From a bacterium (GTDB lineage Bacteria; Myxococcota_A; UBA9160; UBA4427), in contig JANSYR010000012.1 of assembly GCA_024742285.1 (NCBI GenBank), positions 100,260-164,259 of the forward strand: a DNA stretch of 64,000 nucleotides. Reading direction: 5' to 3'. The notes beneath the pieces are model-generated. The model had not been told where the DNA came from. It did not search any database and was given only the letters and a program-made list of their open reading frames with translations. Position numbers and translations under genes: made by a program. Of this stretch, positions 1 through 8,495 are shown in pieces (the first letter of the stretch is position 1; the number at the start of each line of letters is the position of its first letter).

Positions 1-51
1 CGGTTTGCAGGTTCGCACCCGCCGACCCGATCCCGCAAGGACCGCCGCCGG

Positions 52-1266
52 TCAGTTGATCGCGCCGTCGTTCTTGAGTCGCGTGATCTCGTCCCAATCG
101 AGGCCGAGCTCGAGCAGGAGCTCCTCGGTGTGCTGACCCGCTTCGGGGGCCGGGGTCGGTTGGTTGGGTGTCTCGCCGAACTGGACCGGATTGCCGACGA
201 GCCGGAAGCGCCCACCGGAGGGTCGGTCGAGCTCCGCCACGTATCCGTTGGCCCGGGCCTGGGGATCGTTCGCGACTTCGAGGCTGTCCTGCGCGACTTC
301 CCAGACCGCCTCGAGTCCCGAGAGCCGCGTGCGCCAGGTCGCGAGGTCGTTGCTTCCGAAGAGTTCGTCGAGCTCGGCGATCAACGCCTCGCCGTTCGCT
401 TCGAACGGTTCGTCGCTCGAGAAGCGCGGATCGTCCAGCCAGTCCGCGCGCCCGACGGCCCGCGCGAACGCGGGCCACTGGTGGAAGCCCTGGAGGAGTC
501 CCAGCGCGATCCAACGCGCGTCGGCGGTTCGATAGGTCCCGGCCAGGGGATTGAAACGCGGTGCACGCGGCATCCGCGGAGAAGGCGCGCCAGCGTCCAT
601 CGCGCCCGAGATCGCCGAGGCCATCGACCACATCCCCATGCCGAGGAGCGAGAGATCGACCGTCGTGCCCCGACCGGTCCGTTCGCGCGCGAGGAGGGCG
701 GCAGCGATGCCCCCGGCGAGGACGAGTCCCGCGGTCCCGTCGCCGAACGCGCCGCTCGGCATCGGCGCGGGACGCGCGGCGTCCTCGATCGTCGCGCCGT
801 GCTGCGCCCCCGAGCGCGCCCAGAACGTCGCGTGGTCGAAGCCGCCCCGGTCCCGTTCGTCCCCGCGCTCTCCGAGGCCGGTTCCGCGGGCGTAGACGAG
901 ATGGGGGTGGTCGCGCAGCACGGTCTCGGCTTCGAGTCGCAGTCGCGCGCGGGAAGCGGGGAGCAGGTTCGTGATCAGGACGTCCGCATCGGCGAGCAGG
1001 CGGTCGAGGAGGGCGCGCCCCTCGGCGTTCGCGAGGTCGAGTCCGAGGCTCCGCTTGCTGCGGTTCGCGTGCTCCCACGCGTAGTTGACCCGGGCGCCGG
1101 TCGGGCGGTCCGCGGTTCGGCGGAGTCCGCGATAGGCGTCGCCGCGGACGGGATGCTCGATCTTGACCACGTCGGCGCCCCATTCGGCCAACACGCCCGC
1201 GCCGACCGGGACGAAGACGAACTGGGCGACCTCGATCACGCGGATGCCCGCGAGAACGCCCGGCAT
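52..1266 (-). CDS. CaiB/BaiF-type (family III) CoA-transferase
   Basis: A 404-aa cytosolic enzyme expected to move CoA between an acyl-CoA donor and a carboxylic acid, activating a substrate for breakdown. The N-terminus LAGIRVIEVAQFVFVPVGAG, the segment GADVVKIEHPVRGDAYRG and the motif GGFDHATFWARSG are typical of the family; Asp144 in that motif matches the catalytic Asp that forms the acyl anhydride. Length fits a complete single-domain member. I start at the ATG at 1266 (MPGVLAG); a longer reading adds a low-complexity Arg/Ser-rich stretch. It lies 1 base after the amidohydrolase stop, so it is the last gene of a tetR-P450-amidohydrolase-CoA transferase run. The substrate cannot be read from sequence. 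Confidence 0.93.
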   Translation of the reverse strand: MPGVLAGIRVIEVAQFVFVPVGAGVLAEWGADVVKIEHPVRGDAYRGLRRTADRPTGARVNYAWEHANRSKRSLGLDLANAEGRALLDRLLADADVLITNLLPASRARLRLEAETVLRDHPHLVYARGTGLGERGDERDRGGFDHATFWARSGAQHGATIEDAARPAPMPSGAFGDGTAGLVLAGGIAAALLARERTGRGTTVDLSLLGMGMWSMASAISGAMDAGAPSPRMPRAPRFNPLAGTYRTADARWIALGLLQGFHQWPAFARAVGRADWLDDPRFSSDEPFEANGEALIAELDELFGSNDLATWRTRLSGLEAVWEVAQDSLEVANDPQARANGYVAELDRPSGGRFRLVGNPVQFGETPNQPTPAPEAGQHTEELLLELGLDWDEITRLKNDGAIN

Positions 1267-1267
1267 G

Positions 1268-2140
1268 CTAGGCGAGCTCCCCGATCCGCGGGAAGAAGCG
1301 CGCCGCGTTGCCCCCCATGAGCGCCGATGCGATCTCGTCCTCGAGGCCCAGGGCGTCGAGCTGGGCCAGGGCATGACGATGGCCGACGGTGGGGAAGCTG
1401 GTCCCGAACATCGTCTTCCGTCGCCCCGGGCCGCGGATGAAGTCGACCAGCGCAGCGTGCCAGCGCTTCGGCGGAAGCGACGCGGTTCCCAGGTAGACGT
1501 TCGAGAACTTGAGGGCCATCGCGACCGCCTCCTCGACCCAGGGCCAGCCCGTGTGCGAGAGGAGGAAGTTCACTTCCGGAAAGTAGAGAGCCGGACGATC
1601 GATGCCGATCGGGTGTCCGCAGGCGGAGGCCATGCGGCCTCCGGAGGTGCCCGCCTGCATCACGAAGGGGAGGCCCGTCTCGTGGGCGAGCGTGTAGTAG
1701 GGGTAGTACTCGGGGGCGTCGAAGGGCAGGTCGAAGCTGTGGGTGTGGGTGTGGATCGCGACGACCCAGGGCTTCGCGGCCATCTGCCTGGCGCGGTCGA
1801 GTCCTTCGGTCCCCTCCCGCGGGTCGATGCTCCACTGGGCGACGAAGCGACCCGGGTACTTCGAGGCGAGGGGCTCGATCTCCTCGACGCGGGTCGCGAA
1901 TCCTTCGAAGTCGGTCACGCCGGCGTGGGGCGGGACGTCGCAGACCGGCAGGACGAGGGTCTGCAGACCGATCTCGTCCATCCGCGCGATCATGGTCTCC
2001 GGGTCGCAGAACGCGTCCTCGGGGTCGCTGCGCACCTTGAGCGGGATGCCCTGGGCTTCGAGGCTCGCATTCCAGAGCGCCTCGCGATCCGGTAGGAACG
2101 CGTTGGTCCACGAGTCGATCATGCCCGCGCGATCAGTCAT
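1268..2140 (-). CDS. Amidohydrolase 2 family protein lacking usual metal ligands
   Basis: A 290-aa TIM-barrel protein of the amidohydrolase 2 / decarboxylase-like family. Seen: a first strand MIDSWTNAFLP, a central VVAIHTHTHSFD, LLSHTGWPWVEE in the region of a ligand His, FGTSFP and a C-terminal GGNAARFF, which usually closes the family (GxNAxRLF). Two expected metal sites are altered: W11-T-N13 stands where HxH is normal, and Ser248 in FGTSFP where Asp is usual. It may therefore use fewer metals or be a non-hydrolytic relative. A good ribosome binding site (AAGGA) sits 8 bases before the ATG. It lies between the P450 and the CoA-transferase, so it probably acts in the same pathway, perhaps as a hydrolase or decarboxylase of an oxidised intermediate. 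Confidence 0.85.
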   Translation of the reverse strand: MTDRAGMIDSWTNAFLPDREALWNASLEAQGIPLKVRSDPEDAFCDPETMIARMDEIGLQTLVLPVCDVPPHAGVTDFEGFATRVEEIEPLASKYPGRFVAQWSIDPREGTEGLDRARQMAAKPWVVAIHTHTHSFDLPFDAPEYYPYYTLAHETGLPFVMQAGTSGGRMASACGHPIGIDRPALYFPEVNFLLSHTGWPWVEEAVAMALKFSNVYLGTASLPPKRWHAALVDFIRGPGRRKTMFGTSFPTVGHRHALAQLDALGLEDEIASALMGGNAARFFPRIGELA

Positions 2141-2210
2141 CTCGGATTCCTTCTTCGGTTGGGAACCCGGACAGAGTAGGCGCCCGCGCCGTGCGCGGGC
2201 ACCCCACTGG

Positions 2211-3476
2211 TCAGGCGCTCTCGGGCGTGTACTTCACGTGCATGTGCTGGACGCTCCGCACGAGGGCCGACTCGCCGAGCTCGGGACCGTCCGTCGCGTA
2301 CTCCATGTCCGGAAGACGTCGCAGCAGCTCTTCGAGGGCGACCCGCAGCTCCATGCGGGCGAGGTTCGCGCCGAGGCAGAAGTGGTTGCCGATCCCGAAG
2401 GCGAGGTGCTGCGGCTTGCGGTCGATGTCGAACGTCTCCGGGTTCTCGAACTCGTTCTCGTCCCGGTTCGCGGAGCCGTAGATCATCAGGATCTTCTCGC
2501 CCTGCTTGATCGGCACGCCGCCGAGCTCGGTGTCCTGCGTGGCCGTCCGCTGGAACGAGAGGACCGGCGAGATCAGACGCAGCATCTCCTCGATGGCGGC
2601 GGGGATCAACGACGGGTCCTCGACGAGCCGCTGTCTCGCTTCCGGATTCTCGATCAGGAGCTGCATGCCCCCGGAGAGACCGTTCCGGGTGGTCTCGTTG
2701 CCCGCGACCATGAGCAGGATGCTCATCTTGATGAGCTCGTCGTTGTTCATCGCGCGGTGGTCCTCGCCGCGGTCGTAGACCTCGTCGACGGAGTCGTCGC
2801 GATTCTCGTGCTCGACCAGGAAGCCCTCGTCCTTCGCCTGGACGAGGATGCTGATCAGGTCGTCCTTGGGCACGGCGCGGCGGCTCTCGATGATCTCGGT
2901 CACGTAGGTCATGTATTCCAACGCGGCCTTGCCCGAGGCGGCGACGATCTCCGGCTTGTCGAGGTTGCCCTGGGCGCTGATCATCGCGTCGCTCCACTGG
3001 TGGAAGCGCTCGCGGTCCTCGCGGCGAATGCCGATCATTTCGGCGATCAGGATCAGCGGCAGCGGGACGGCGATGTCCTCGACGAAATCGCACTCGCCCT
3101 TGCTGGCGATCGCGTCGATCGCCTCGTCCGTGATCTGCTTGAAGACCTCTTCCCACTTGCGAACCATGCGCGGGGTGAAGCCCCGGTTGATCAGGCCGCG
3201 CATCTCGCCGTGACGCGGCTCGTCCTCGTCGATCATGCCGATCTTGGCGTTGATCCGGCCCGGCAGGACACCTTCGCCCGAACAGAAGAGCTGGCTGTTC
3301 TTCGAGGCGTGTACGACGTCCGCGAAACGCGTGACGACGTACGCACCCGTCTTCTCGCTCCAATAGACCGGCGCATTCGCGCGAAGCCAGCGGGTTCGCT
3401 CGGGCATGTCCTCGTTCCAGGCATGGGCCTGGCTGAAATCGATGTCGATGTTGGTCTCGTCGAAGCGGGTGGTCAT
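2211..3476 (-). CDS. Cytochrome P450
   Basis: A 421-aa soluble bacterial P450 monooxygenase. The I-helix oxygen-binding motif AGNETTR, the K-helix ExxR (EEMLR) and the heme loop FGIGNHFCLG with Cys367 as iron ligand are all intact. Length is normal for a class I bacterial P450 that needs separate ferredoxin and ferredoxin reductase; neither is encoded nearby. The style (ETT motif, FGxGxHxCLG, GANLARMEL) resembles CYP families acting on sterols, terpenes or alkanes, but the substrate is not assignable. It follows the TetR gene by 56 bases and precedes the amidohydrolase by 70, suggesting one transcript. AAGGAG lies 11 bases before the ATG. Confidence 0.96.
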   Translation of the reverse strand: MTTRFDETNIDIDFSQAHAWNEDMPERTRWLRANAPVYWSEKTGAYVVTRFADVVHASKNSQLFCSGEGVLPGRINAKIGMIDEDEPRHGEMRGLINRGFTPRMVRKWEEVFKQITDEAIDAIASKGECDFVEDIAVPLPLILIAEMIGIRREDRERFHQWSDAMISAQGNLDKPEIVAASGKAALEYMTYVTEIIESRRAVPKDDLISILVQAKDEGFLVEHENRDDSVDEVYDRGEDHRAMNNDELIKMSILLMVAGNETTRNGLSGGMQLLIENPEARQRLVEDPSLIPAAIEEMLRLISPVLSFQRTATQDTELGGVPIKQGEKILMIYGSANRDENEFENPETFDIDRKPQHLAFGIGNHFCLGANLARMELRVALEELLRRLPDMEYATDGPELGESALVRSVQHMHVKYTPESA

Positions 3477-3532
3477 GATCAGGGGGGCTCCTTGGACGGG
3501 GCTCGTGAGTGCTCGAGAACGTTGGAATCGGG

Positions 3533-4147
3533 TCAGCGCGGCCGAAGGGTCTCGATCGCGAAGTCGGAGGCGGCGTGGAGGCCTTCCTCGACCGGGAAGT
3601 CGGGGTTGGCCAGCCAGCTCGTGATCGCCGAATTGAGCATTCCGACGATCATCTGGCTCAAGAAGGGCGCGGGATGGTCGTCGCGCACGCAGCCCTCCTT
3701 CTGGCCGTCGGCGAGCAGGTCGACGAAGGGCTCGAAGAGGCGCTCGAGGTAGGGGTGGGGTCCGGCCGGGGTTCCGTCGAGCCGGATGAACTCGAGCAGC
3801 GTCTCTCGCGCCGGGTCGCGATTCTCGCTGATGTCCTTGGCTGCCCGATCGATGAAGCGCCGCAGCCGCAGGATCGCGTCCCCCTCGCCGACGAGACTCT
3901 CGACGGTCATGGCGTGGAGGTGATCGACCACCTCCGCGGTCATCAACGAGAGGAGCGCCTGCTTGCTGTGGAAGTGGTTGAAGAACGTGGCCGGGGCGAC
4001 GTCCGCCGTGTGAGCGATCTCGTCGACGGTCGTCGCGTCGAAGCCCTGCTTCGCGAAGAGCTCGCGGGCGGCGGCGTAGATGCGGGCGCGGACCTCGAGC
4101 TTCTTGCGCTCTCGGCGTCCCAGGGGCGCGGTCGGCGTCAGCGACAT
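3533..4147 (-). CDS. TetR family transcriptional regulator
   Basis: A 204-aa repressor-type protein. Residues about 19-63 form the TetR DNA-binding domain (ARELFAKQGFDATTVDEIAH, then PATFFNHFHSKQALL); the rest is the all-helical ligand-binding and dimer domain. I start at the ATG at 4147 because GAGGAGAG lies 6 bases upstream; a TTG at 4213 would add 22 residues without a clear ribosome binding site. It is the first gene of the run that continues with P450, amidohydrolase and CoA-transferase, so it probably represses its own operon and is released by a pathway substrate or acyl-CoA. The operator is probably in the AT-rich patch just upstream. Confidence 0.93.
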   Translation of the reverse strand: MSLTPTAPLGRRERKKLEVRARIYAAARELFAKQGFDATTVDEIAHTADVAPATFFNHFHSKQALLSLMTAEVVDHLHAMTVESLVGEGDAILRLRRFIDRAAKDISENRDPARETLLEFIRLDGTPAGPHPYLERLFEPFVDLLADGQKEGCVRDDHPAPFLSQMIVGMLNSAITSWLANPDFPVEEGLHAASDFAIETLRPR

Positions 4148-4415
4148 TCGGGCTCTCCTCGCATTCGGCGCTTCACGGCGCTGGAGTCTCCTCCATGGGT
4201 AGAGTTCGGTCAATACTTGGAGTCGGCTCTTAATTTAGTGGGCCCTCCACGATAAAACGTAACGAAAGCAGTAGCTTGTGCGCAGATGAAGCGCATCGGG
4301 GACTGTGCGAACGCGTTCGCGGAGACGGAAATCCGATCATGATACCCGCGGGGCGACACGCCAGACGATCTTCGCCTGCACCGGGCGCGTCCTGCGGAGC
4401 CGGCGGCCTCGGCCG
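4148..4415 (-). promoter_or_regulatory. Intergenic region with AT-rich patch, likely tetR operon promoter
   Basis: This 268-base gap holds no gene. The part at about 4205-4290 is clearly richer in A and T than its surroundings, which marks a probable promoter for the minus-strand tetR operon. Within it, GTGG and CCAC arms flank a 5-base spacer, a weak palindrome that could be an operator. No convincing -35/-10 pair could be fixed, so only the region is given. Confidence 0.3.
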
Positions 4416-5495
4416 CTAGTCCGCGGTCGTCGGCTCGTTCGAGACCTCGCCGGCCAGGCCGATCGCGTAGCGCGCGGCGATCTCCGGCGCGCGGAGTCGC
4501 GCGATCAGCGGGAGCGGTGCGACCCGGTAGAGCGTCACCCGAAGCTTCGGTTCCGGCTCGCCCAGGAACGAGTCGAAACGAACGAAGCCGATGCTCGCCT
4601 CGAGGAAATCCGGTGCCTCGATCCGATACTCGGTCGAGGTCTGCAGCTCGGCGTGGGCGCCGGAGCCCGCGATCACCGTGAGCGAAGGCGCTGCGCCGGG
4701 AACCGCGGAAGGGATCGCACCGAGGACGTGAACGTGTCCCGCTACGTAGGCGTGTACCGGGATCCCGGCGTCCCGCGCGGCGTTCCGGACCATGCCCGAG
4801 AGCTGGGGGTGGCCCGTGATCGGCGGACGGTGTCCGACGATCACGCGGAACGGGCCCCGTGCCCGCCGGAGCGCGTCCGCGAGGGCTGCGGTCTCGGCGT
4901 CGCCCCAGGGCGACTCGGAGACGACGAAGATCAGGCTCAGACCGCCCGGCAGCTCGCGAACCGCCGGGGCGTCCGTCGTCGGCACCTCCCAGTTCGTGAG
5001 GAGCTGCGGAACGCGCGTTCGCTGGAGGTCCGGACTCTCCGCGGCCCGTACGTCGTGGTTGCCGATCACGGCGTAGAGCGGCGGCGGGTCGGGGGGCGGC
5101 TCGCACGCTCCGCCGAGCGCCGATTGGAGCTCGGGTGAGGGACGCACGAACGCGCAGTAGGGAAGGGCCACGTTCTCGACGACCCGCGGCAGGACCTCTT
5201 CCTCGGTCAAGCCGTCGGGATAGAAGTTGTCGCCGAGAAGGACGAAGGCGTCGGTGGGGAAAGCCTCGTGGACGCGTGCGAGCGCGTGACCAACGGCGAG
5301 CTGGGGCTCGAACAGGAACGGCAGAGCGCCCCAGGGTTCGCCCGTATCGCCGACCGCGAGAAAGGACCCGTTCGGATGCGGACGCGGAGCCGGATCGGAG
5401 GGCGAGCAAGCGCCGAGGGCCGCGAACGCGGCGGACGCGGCGAGCACGAGTCGGATCGTCGACCGCGAAGTCGACCGGGAGAGGGAAGCGAACAC
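4416..5495 (-). CDS. Calcineurin-like metallophosphoesterase, lipoprotein
   Basis: A 359-aa probable phosphatase anchored in the envelope. The N-terminus is a lipoprotein signal with lipobox LGAC (Cys30). The metal-binding motifs come in the family order: GDTG (about 49), GDNFYPDG, GNHD, VGHRPP and GHVH, so both metal sites look complete. The spacing and the NFYPDG motif are like purple acid phosphatase (tartrate-resistant type) enzymes, which act outside the cytoplasm. The chosen start is a GTG at 5495 because it gives the full signal peptide. It appears to be transcribed alone, upstream of and in the same direction as tetR. Confidence 0.88.
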   Translation of the reverse strand: MFASLSRSTSRSTIRLVLAASAAFAALGACSPSDPAPRPHPNGSFLAVGDTGEPWGALPFLFEPQLAVGHALARVHEAFPTDAFVLLGDNFYPDGLTEEEVLPRVVENVALPYCAFVRPSPELQSALGGACEPPPDPPPLYAVIGNHDVRAAESPDLQRTRVPQLLTNWEVPTTDAPAVRELPGGLSLIFVVSESPWGDAETAALADALRRARGPFRVIVGHRPPITGHPQLSGMVRNAARDAGIPVHAYVAGHVHVLGAIPSAVPGAAPSLTVIAGSGAHAELQTSTEYRIEAPDFLEASIGFVRFDSFLGEPEPKLRVTLYRVAPLPLIARLRAPEIAARYAIGLAGEVSNEPTTAD

Positions 5496-5657
5496 CGTCG
5501 CGTCGAGCCTTCGGGGAGTTCGGGGGCAGCGTTGGCGAGTCTAGCCGATCGACGGGGTCCAGCGTCGGGGGAGCGGCGACGCACCCGCTCGAGCCAAAAG
5601 TGCGGGCGCTTCGCGTGATAGGCTCTCCAAATGGCGATTCCTCGAGGCGGACGACGG

Positions 5658-6932
5658 ATGCGGATCGGCGCGTTCCTCTCGGGAACCGGTGGGAACATGG
5701 GTTCCTGGCGTCATCCGGACGCGGTCCTCGACGGCGCGATCAACTACGACCACTACGTGTCGATGACCCGGCGCGCGGAGGCGGCGAAGCTCGACTTCGT
5801 GTTCTTCGGGGACGGGCTCTACATCTCCGAGAAGTCCCACCCGAATTTCCTGACACGCTTCGAGCCTCTGACGCTCCTCGCCGCGCTCGCGCCGGTGACG
5901 TCGCATATCGGACTCGTCGCGACGCTCTCGACCACCTACAGCGAGCCCTTCAACGTCGCCCGTCAGTTCGGGACGATCGATCTCCTCTCGAAGGGGCGCG
6001 CGGGCTGGAACATCGTGACGTCGCCCCTCGAAGGGACCGCCGCGAACTACGGGCGCTCGGACCACCCGGACCACGATCTCCGCTACCGGATGGCGAACGA
6101 GTTCGTGGACGTGACCGAGGGGCTGTGGCGGTCGTGGGAGGAGGGGGCCTTCGTCCGCGACCGCGAGAGCGGTCGATTCATCGACGCGTCGAAGATGCAC
6201 GCGCTCGACCACCGCGGCGAGTTCTACTCCGTCGCCGGTCCGCTCAACCTGACGCGCTCGGCGCAGGGGCAGCCGATCCTCTTCCAGGCCGGGGCCTCGG
6301 AAGCCGGTCGGAGCTTCGCGGCGGCGCGGGCCGACGCGATCTTCAGCGTGTCGCCGACCGTCGAGACGGCCAAGCAGTTTCGCGCCGACATCCGGGCACG
6401 CGCTGCGAAAAATGGGCGCCCTCCGGAGTCGGTGCTGATCCTGAACGACGTCGGCCCCGTCGTCGGCCGGACGACGGCGGAGGCCGAGGAGAAGTTCCGC
6501 GCAATCGGCGAGCTCGTGGACGTGGACACGGCCCTCGCCTACCTGGGGCGCTTCTTCCAGGACATCGACTGGTCGGGATACGACCTCGACGCGCCCTTCC
6601 CGGACCTCGGCGATACCGGCCACGGCGGTTGGCAGAGCGCCTCCGACGGGATCAAGAAGCGCGCCGAGAAGGAAGGCATGACGCTTCGCGAGGTCGCCCT
6701 CGCGACGACGACGCCCCGCCATCCCTTCATCGGGACCGCCGTCGAGATCGCCGACACGATGCAGGCCTGGTTCGAGGCCGACGCGGTCGACGGTTTCATG
6801 CTCGACTGCCCGGTCCTGCCGACCGGCCTCGACGAGTTCGCCGACGAGGTCGTCCCGATCCTGGTCGAGCGGGGGCTCTTTCGCCGCGACTACGAGACGG
6901 ACACCCTACGCGGGAACCTCGGGCTGGCCTAG
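5658..6932 (+). CDS. LLM-class flavin-dependent monooxygenase (NtaA/SnaA/DszA type)
   Basis: A 424-aa luciferase-like TIM-barrel oxygenase that uses reduced FMN supplied by a separate reductase. The sequence starts like the NtaA/SnaA/DszA group (RIGAFLSGTGGNMGSWRHP) and keeps VATLSTTYSEPFNVARQFGT, GRAGWNIVTSP and DHRGEFYSVAGPLN, hallmarks of members that oxidise nitrilotriacetate, dibenzothiophene sulfone or long-chain alkanes. I prefer the ATG at 5658, preceded by AGGCGG at 7 bases, over the ATG at 5631, which adds nine residues and has a weak site. No flavin reductase gene is adjacent. It stands alone and is followed by a hairpin. Confidence 0.94.
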   Translation: MRIGAFLSGTGGNMGSWRHPDAVLDGAINYDHYVSMTRRAEAAKLDFVFFGDGLYISEKSHPNFLTRFEPLTLLAALAPVTSHIGLVATLSTTYSEPFNVARQFGTIDLLSKGRAGWNIVTSPLEGTAANYGRSDHPDHDLRYRMANEFVDVTEGLWRSWEEGAFVRDRESGRFIDASKMHALDHRGEFYSVAGPLNLTRSAQGQPILFQAGASEAGRSFAAARADAIFSVSPTVETAKQFRADIRARAAKNGRPPESVLILNDVGPVVGRTTAEAEEKFRAIGELVDVDTALAYLGRFFQDIDWSGYDLDAPFPDLGDTGHGGWQSASDGIKKRAEKEGMTLREVALATTTPRHPFIGTAVEIADTMQAWFEADAVDGFMLDCPVLPTGLDEFADEVVPILVERGLFRRDYETDTLRGNLGLA

Positions 6933-6957
6933 AGCCCGGGGCGGCCTCGACCGGGCT
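6933..6957 (+). terminator. Stem-loop after the LLM monooxygenase gene
   Basis: A perfect 7-bp stem (AGCCCGG with CCGGGCT) around an 11-base GC-rich loop begins right after the stop codon. It lacks a T-tract, so termination is probable rather than certain. Confidence 0.5.
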
Positions 6958-7091
6958 GCGTTCGTGCCTCCGGGCGGCTCCGATTTCGGGCGCCCTGGCC
7001 GGAAGTTGCGGCGGGCGGGGGAGACTCGGCACACTCCAGCGTGAACCTGCCCGAGCGCCCGGATCTGCGATCCGCGAGGAGCCCCCCATCT

Positions 7092-7763
7092 ATGGCCGCC
7101 GAAGCAACTCTCGACAACGATGTCCGGCCGGACGCCCAGCCGACGCCGGATCCCGCCGCGATGCGTGAATTCGCCGCGAAGCTCGACCGCGCGAACATGA
7201 AGAAGATCGGGGCGCTCCACTTCGCCATGGTCATGGGGGCGCTCACGCTATGGGGCGCGGCGGAAGCCTGGGCGCAGACGACGGGCTGGGTGATCGCCGG
7301 CGTCGCCGCGGTCGCCAACGCCGTGATCGCCGGGACGGTGATCGCGTCGACCCTCCACGAGTGGGGCCACTTCGCGGGCGCGCGCCTCTCGGACGCACCG
7401 TCGCCGGTGCTGGATTCGCCACGCAACCACTACTTCATGTTCGATTTCAAGATGGCGGACGCGGACGTGCGCCAGTTCACCTGGATGAGCTGGGGCGGGA
7501 TCCTCGTGCCGTGGGTGCTCGTGCTCGGCGCGCTGATCCTGATTCCCGTCGGGCTGACCAGCGGCGCGGCGCTGGTCGCGACCCTCGTCGCCAAGGCGAC
7601 CGCGGCGAGTCACTTCGAGGTGCCGATCGTGCGCGACGCCAACGACTGCGGCGATCACAACGCCGCCTTCGGACGGGGGATCGCCGGTGGTCTCGACAAG
7701 AGCGGCCGCGTCGGGAACCTGACGGGACTCGCGGTCTTCGTGCTGCTCGTCCTCATCTTCTAG
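7092..7763 (+). CDS. Membrane protein with HExxH motif (possible M50-like peptidase)
   Basis: A 223-aa integral membrane protein I cannot assign to a named family. Seen: a charged N-terminal 45 residues, a first hydrophobic block (about 45-90) that ends in LHEWGHFAGARLSD with His89, Glu90 and His93, then a loop with SPRNHYFMFDFK, a second block (about 130-180), HFEVP, a conserved-looking DCGDHNAAFG stretch and a last helix at the C-terminus. HExxH next to or in a membrane segment is the zinc site of site-2-type proteases; the second M50 motif (NPDG-like) is not clear. The start at 7092 has GAGGAG 10 bases upstream. The methyltransferase-like gene follows after 50 bases, so the two may be co-expressed. 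Confidence 0.75.
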   Translation: MAAEATLDNDVRPDAQPTPDPAAMREFAAKLDRANMKKIGALHFAMVMGALTLWGAAEAWAQTTGWVIAGVAAVANAVIAGTVIASTLHEWGHFAGARLSDAPSPVLDSPRNHYFMFDFKMADADVRQFTWMSWGGILVPWVLVLGALILIPVGLTSGAALVATLVAKATAASHFEVPIVRDANDCGDHNAAFGRGIAGGLDKSGRVGNLTGLAVFVLLVLIF

Positions 7764-7813
7764 GCCCGCAGAGGAATGCGCGGCCGGGTGCGCGGTGGGT
7801 GGAGGAGACGACG

Positions 7814-8305
7814 ATGACCGAAGCCGATGCGACCGAAGAGAAGGAACGTGGCGCGGCCGTCACGATTCCGCCGCCGGTCATCCCCGTCGTGATGCTGGCT
7901 CTGGGCGTCGCCGTCGAAACCTTCGCGGCCCCGCTCGGTGCGGCGCCCGTTGGCCTGGCGCGCTGGGGCGGCGGCCTCGCGCTCACGGCATTCGGCATCG
8001 TGCTGCTCGCCGCCGCTGCCGGGCTCTTCCGGAAGACGGGACAGGATCCGAAGCCCTGGGAGCCGGCTCCGGAGCTGATCGTCGAAGGGATCTATCTCTA
8101 CACGCGCAACCCGATGTACGTGGCGTTCGGCGCGCTCCAGGCGGGGCTCGGCATGCTGCTCGGGAGCTATCTCCCCGGGCTGCTCGTCCCCGTCTCGTGG
8201 TGGATCATCTACCACATCGCGATCCAGCACGAGGAGGTCTATCTCCTCGAGAAGTTCGGCGCAGACTACGAGGCCTACCTGGGCCGCGTTCGGCGCTGGC
8301 TCTAG
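7814..8305 (+). CDS. Isoprenylcysteine carboxyl methyltransferase-like membrane protein
   Basis: A 163-aa integral membrane methyltransferase of the ICMT/PEMT group. The C-terminal half carries the signature order GIYLYTRNPMYV, then membrane helix, then HEEVYLLEKFGADYEAYLGRVRRWL, which forms the S-adenosylmethionine pocket in this family. About four membrane segments are visible. Bacterial members act on unknown lipids or small molecules, as prenylated proteins are absent. GGAGGAG lies 6 bases before the ATG. It directly follows the HExxH membrane protein; such pairing recalls CAAX-type processing (protease then methyltransferase), but this is only an analogy. Confidence 0.9.
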   Translation: MTEADATEEKERGAAVTIPPPVIPVVMLALGVAVETFAAPLGAAPVGLARWGGGLALTAFGIVLLAAAAGLFRKTGQDPKPWEPAPELIVEGIYLYTRNPMYVAFGALQAGLGMLLGSYLPGLLVPVSWWIIYHIAIQHEEVYLLEKFGADYEAYLGRVRRWL

Positions 8306-8495
8306 CTCGAGCCCGACCCACGTCCGATCTGAAATCGATCGGGCTGGAGGCCCTCGGTGGGGAGTACCCGGACCACACGACGATCGAGTTCGCGCGCCTG
8401 TGCTCGGACGTGATCGATGGATTCCAGGTGCCGCAGGGATTCGGGGACGCACCCCGTTGCTCGCCGTCGCCCCTTTGAAGGATCCGAGGTGACCC

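Noticed and set aside
4148-4213. A TTG start giving the TetR protein 22 more residues
   Set aside because: No ribosome binding site before the TTG, while GAGGAGAG stands 6 bases before the ATG at 4147.
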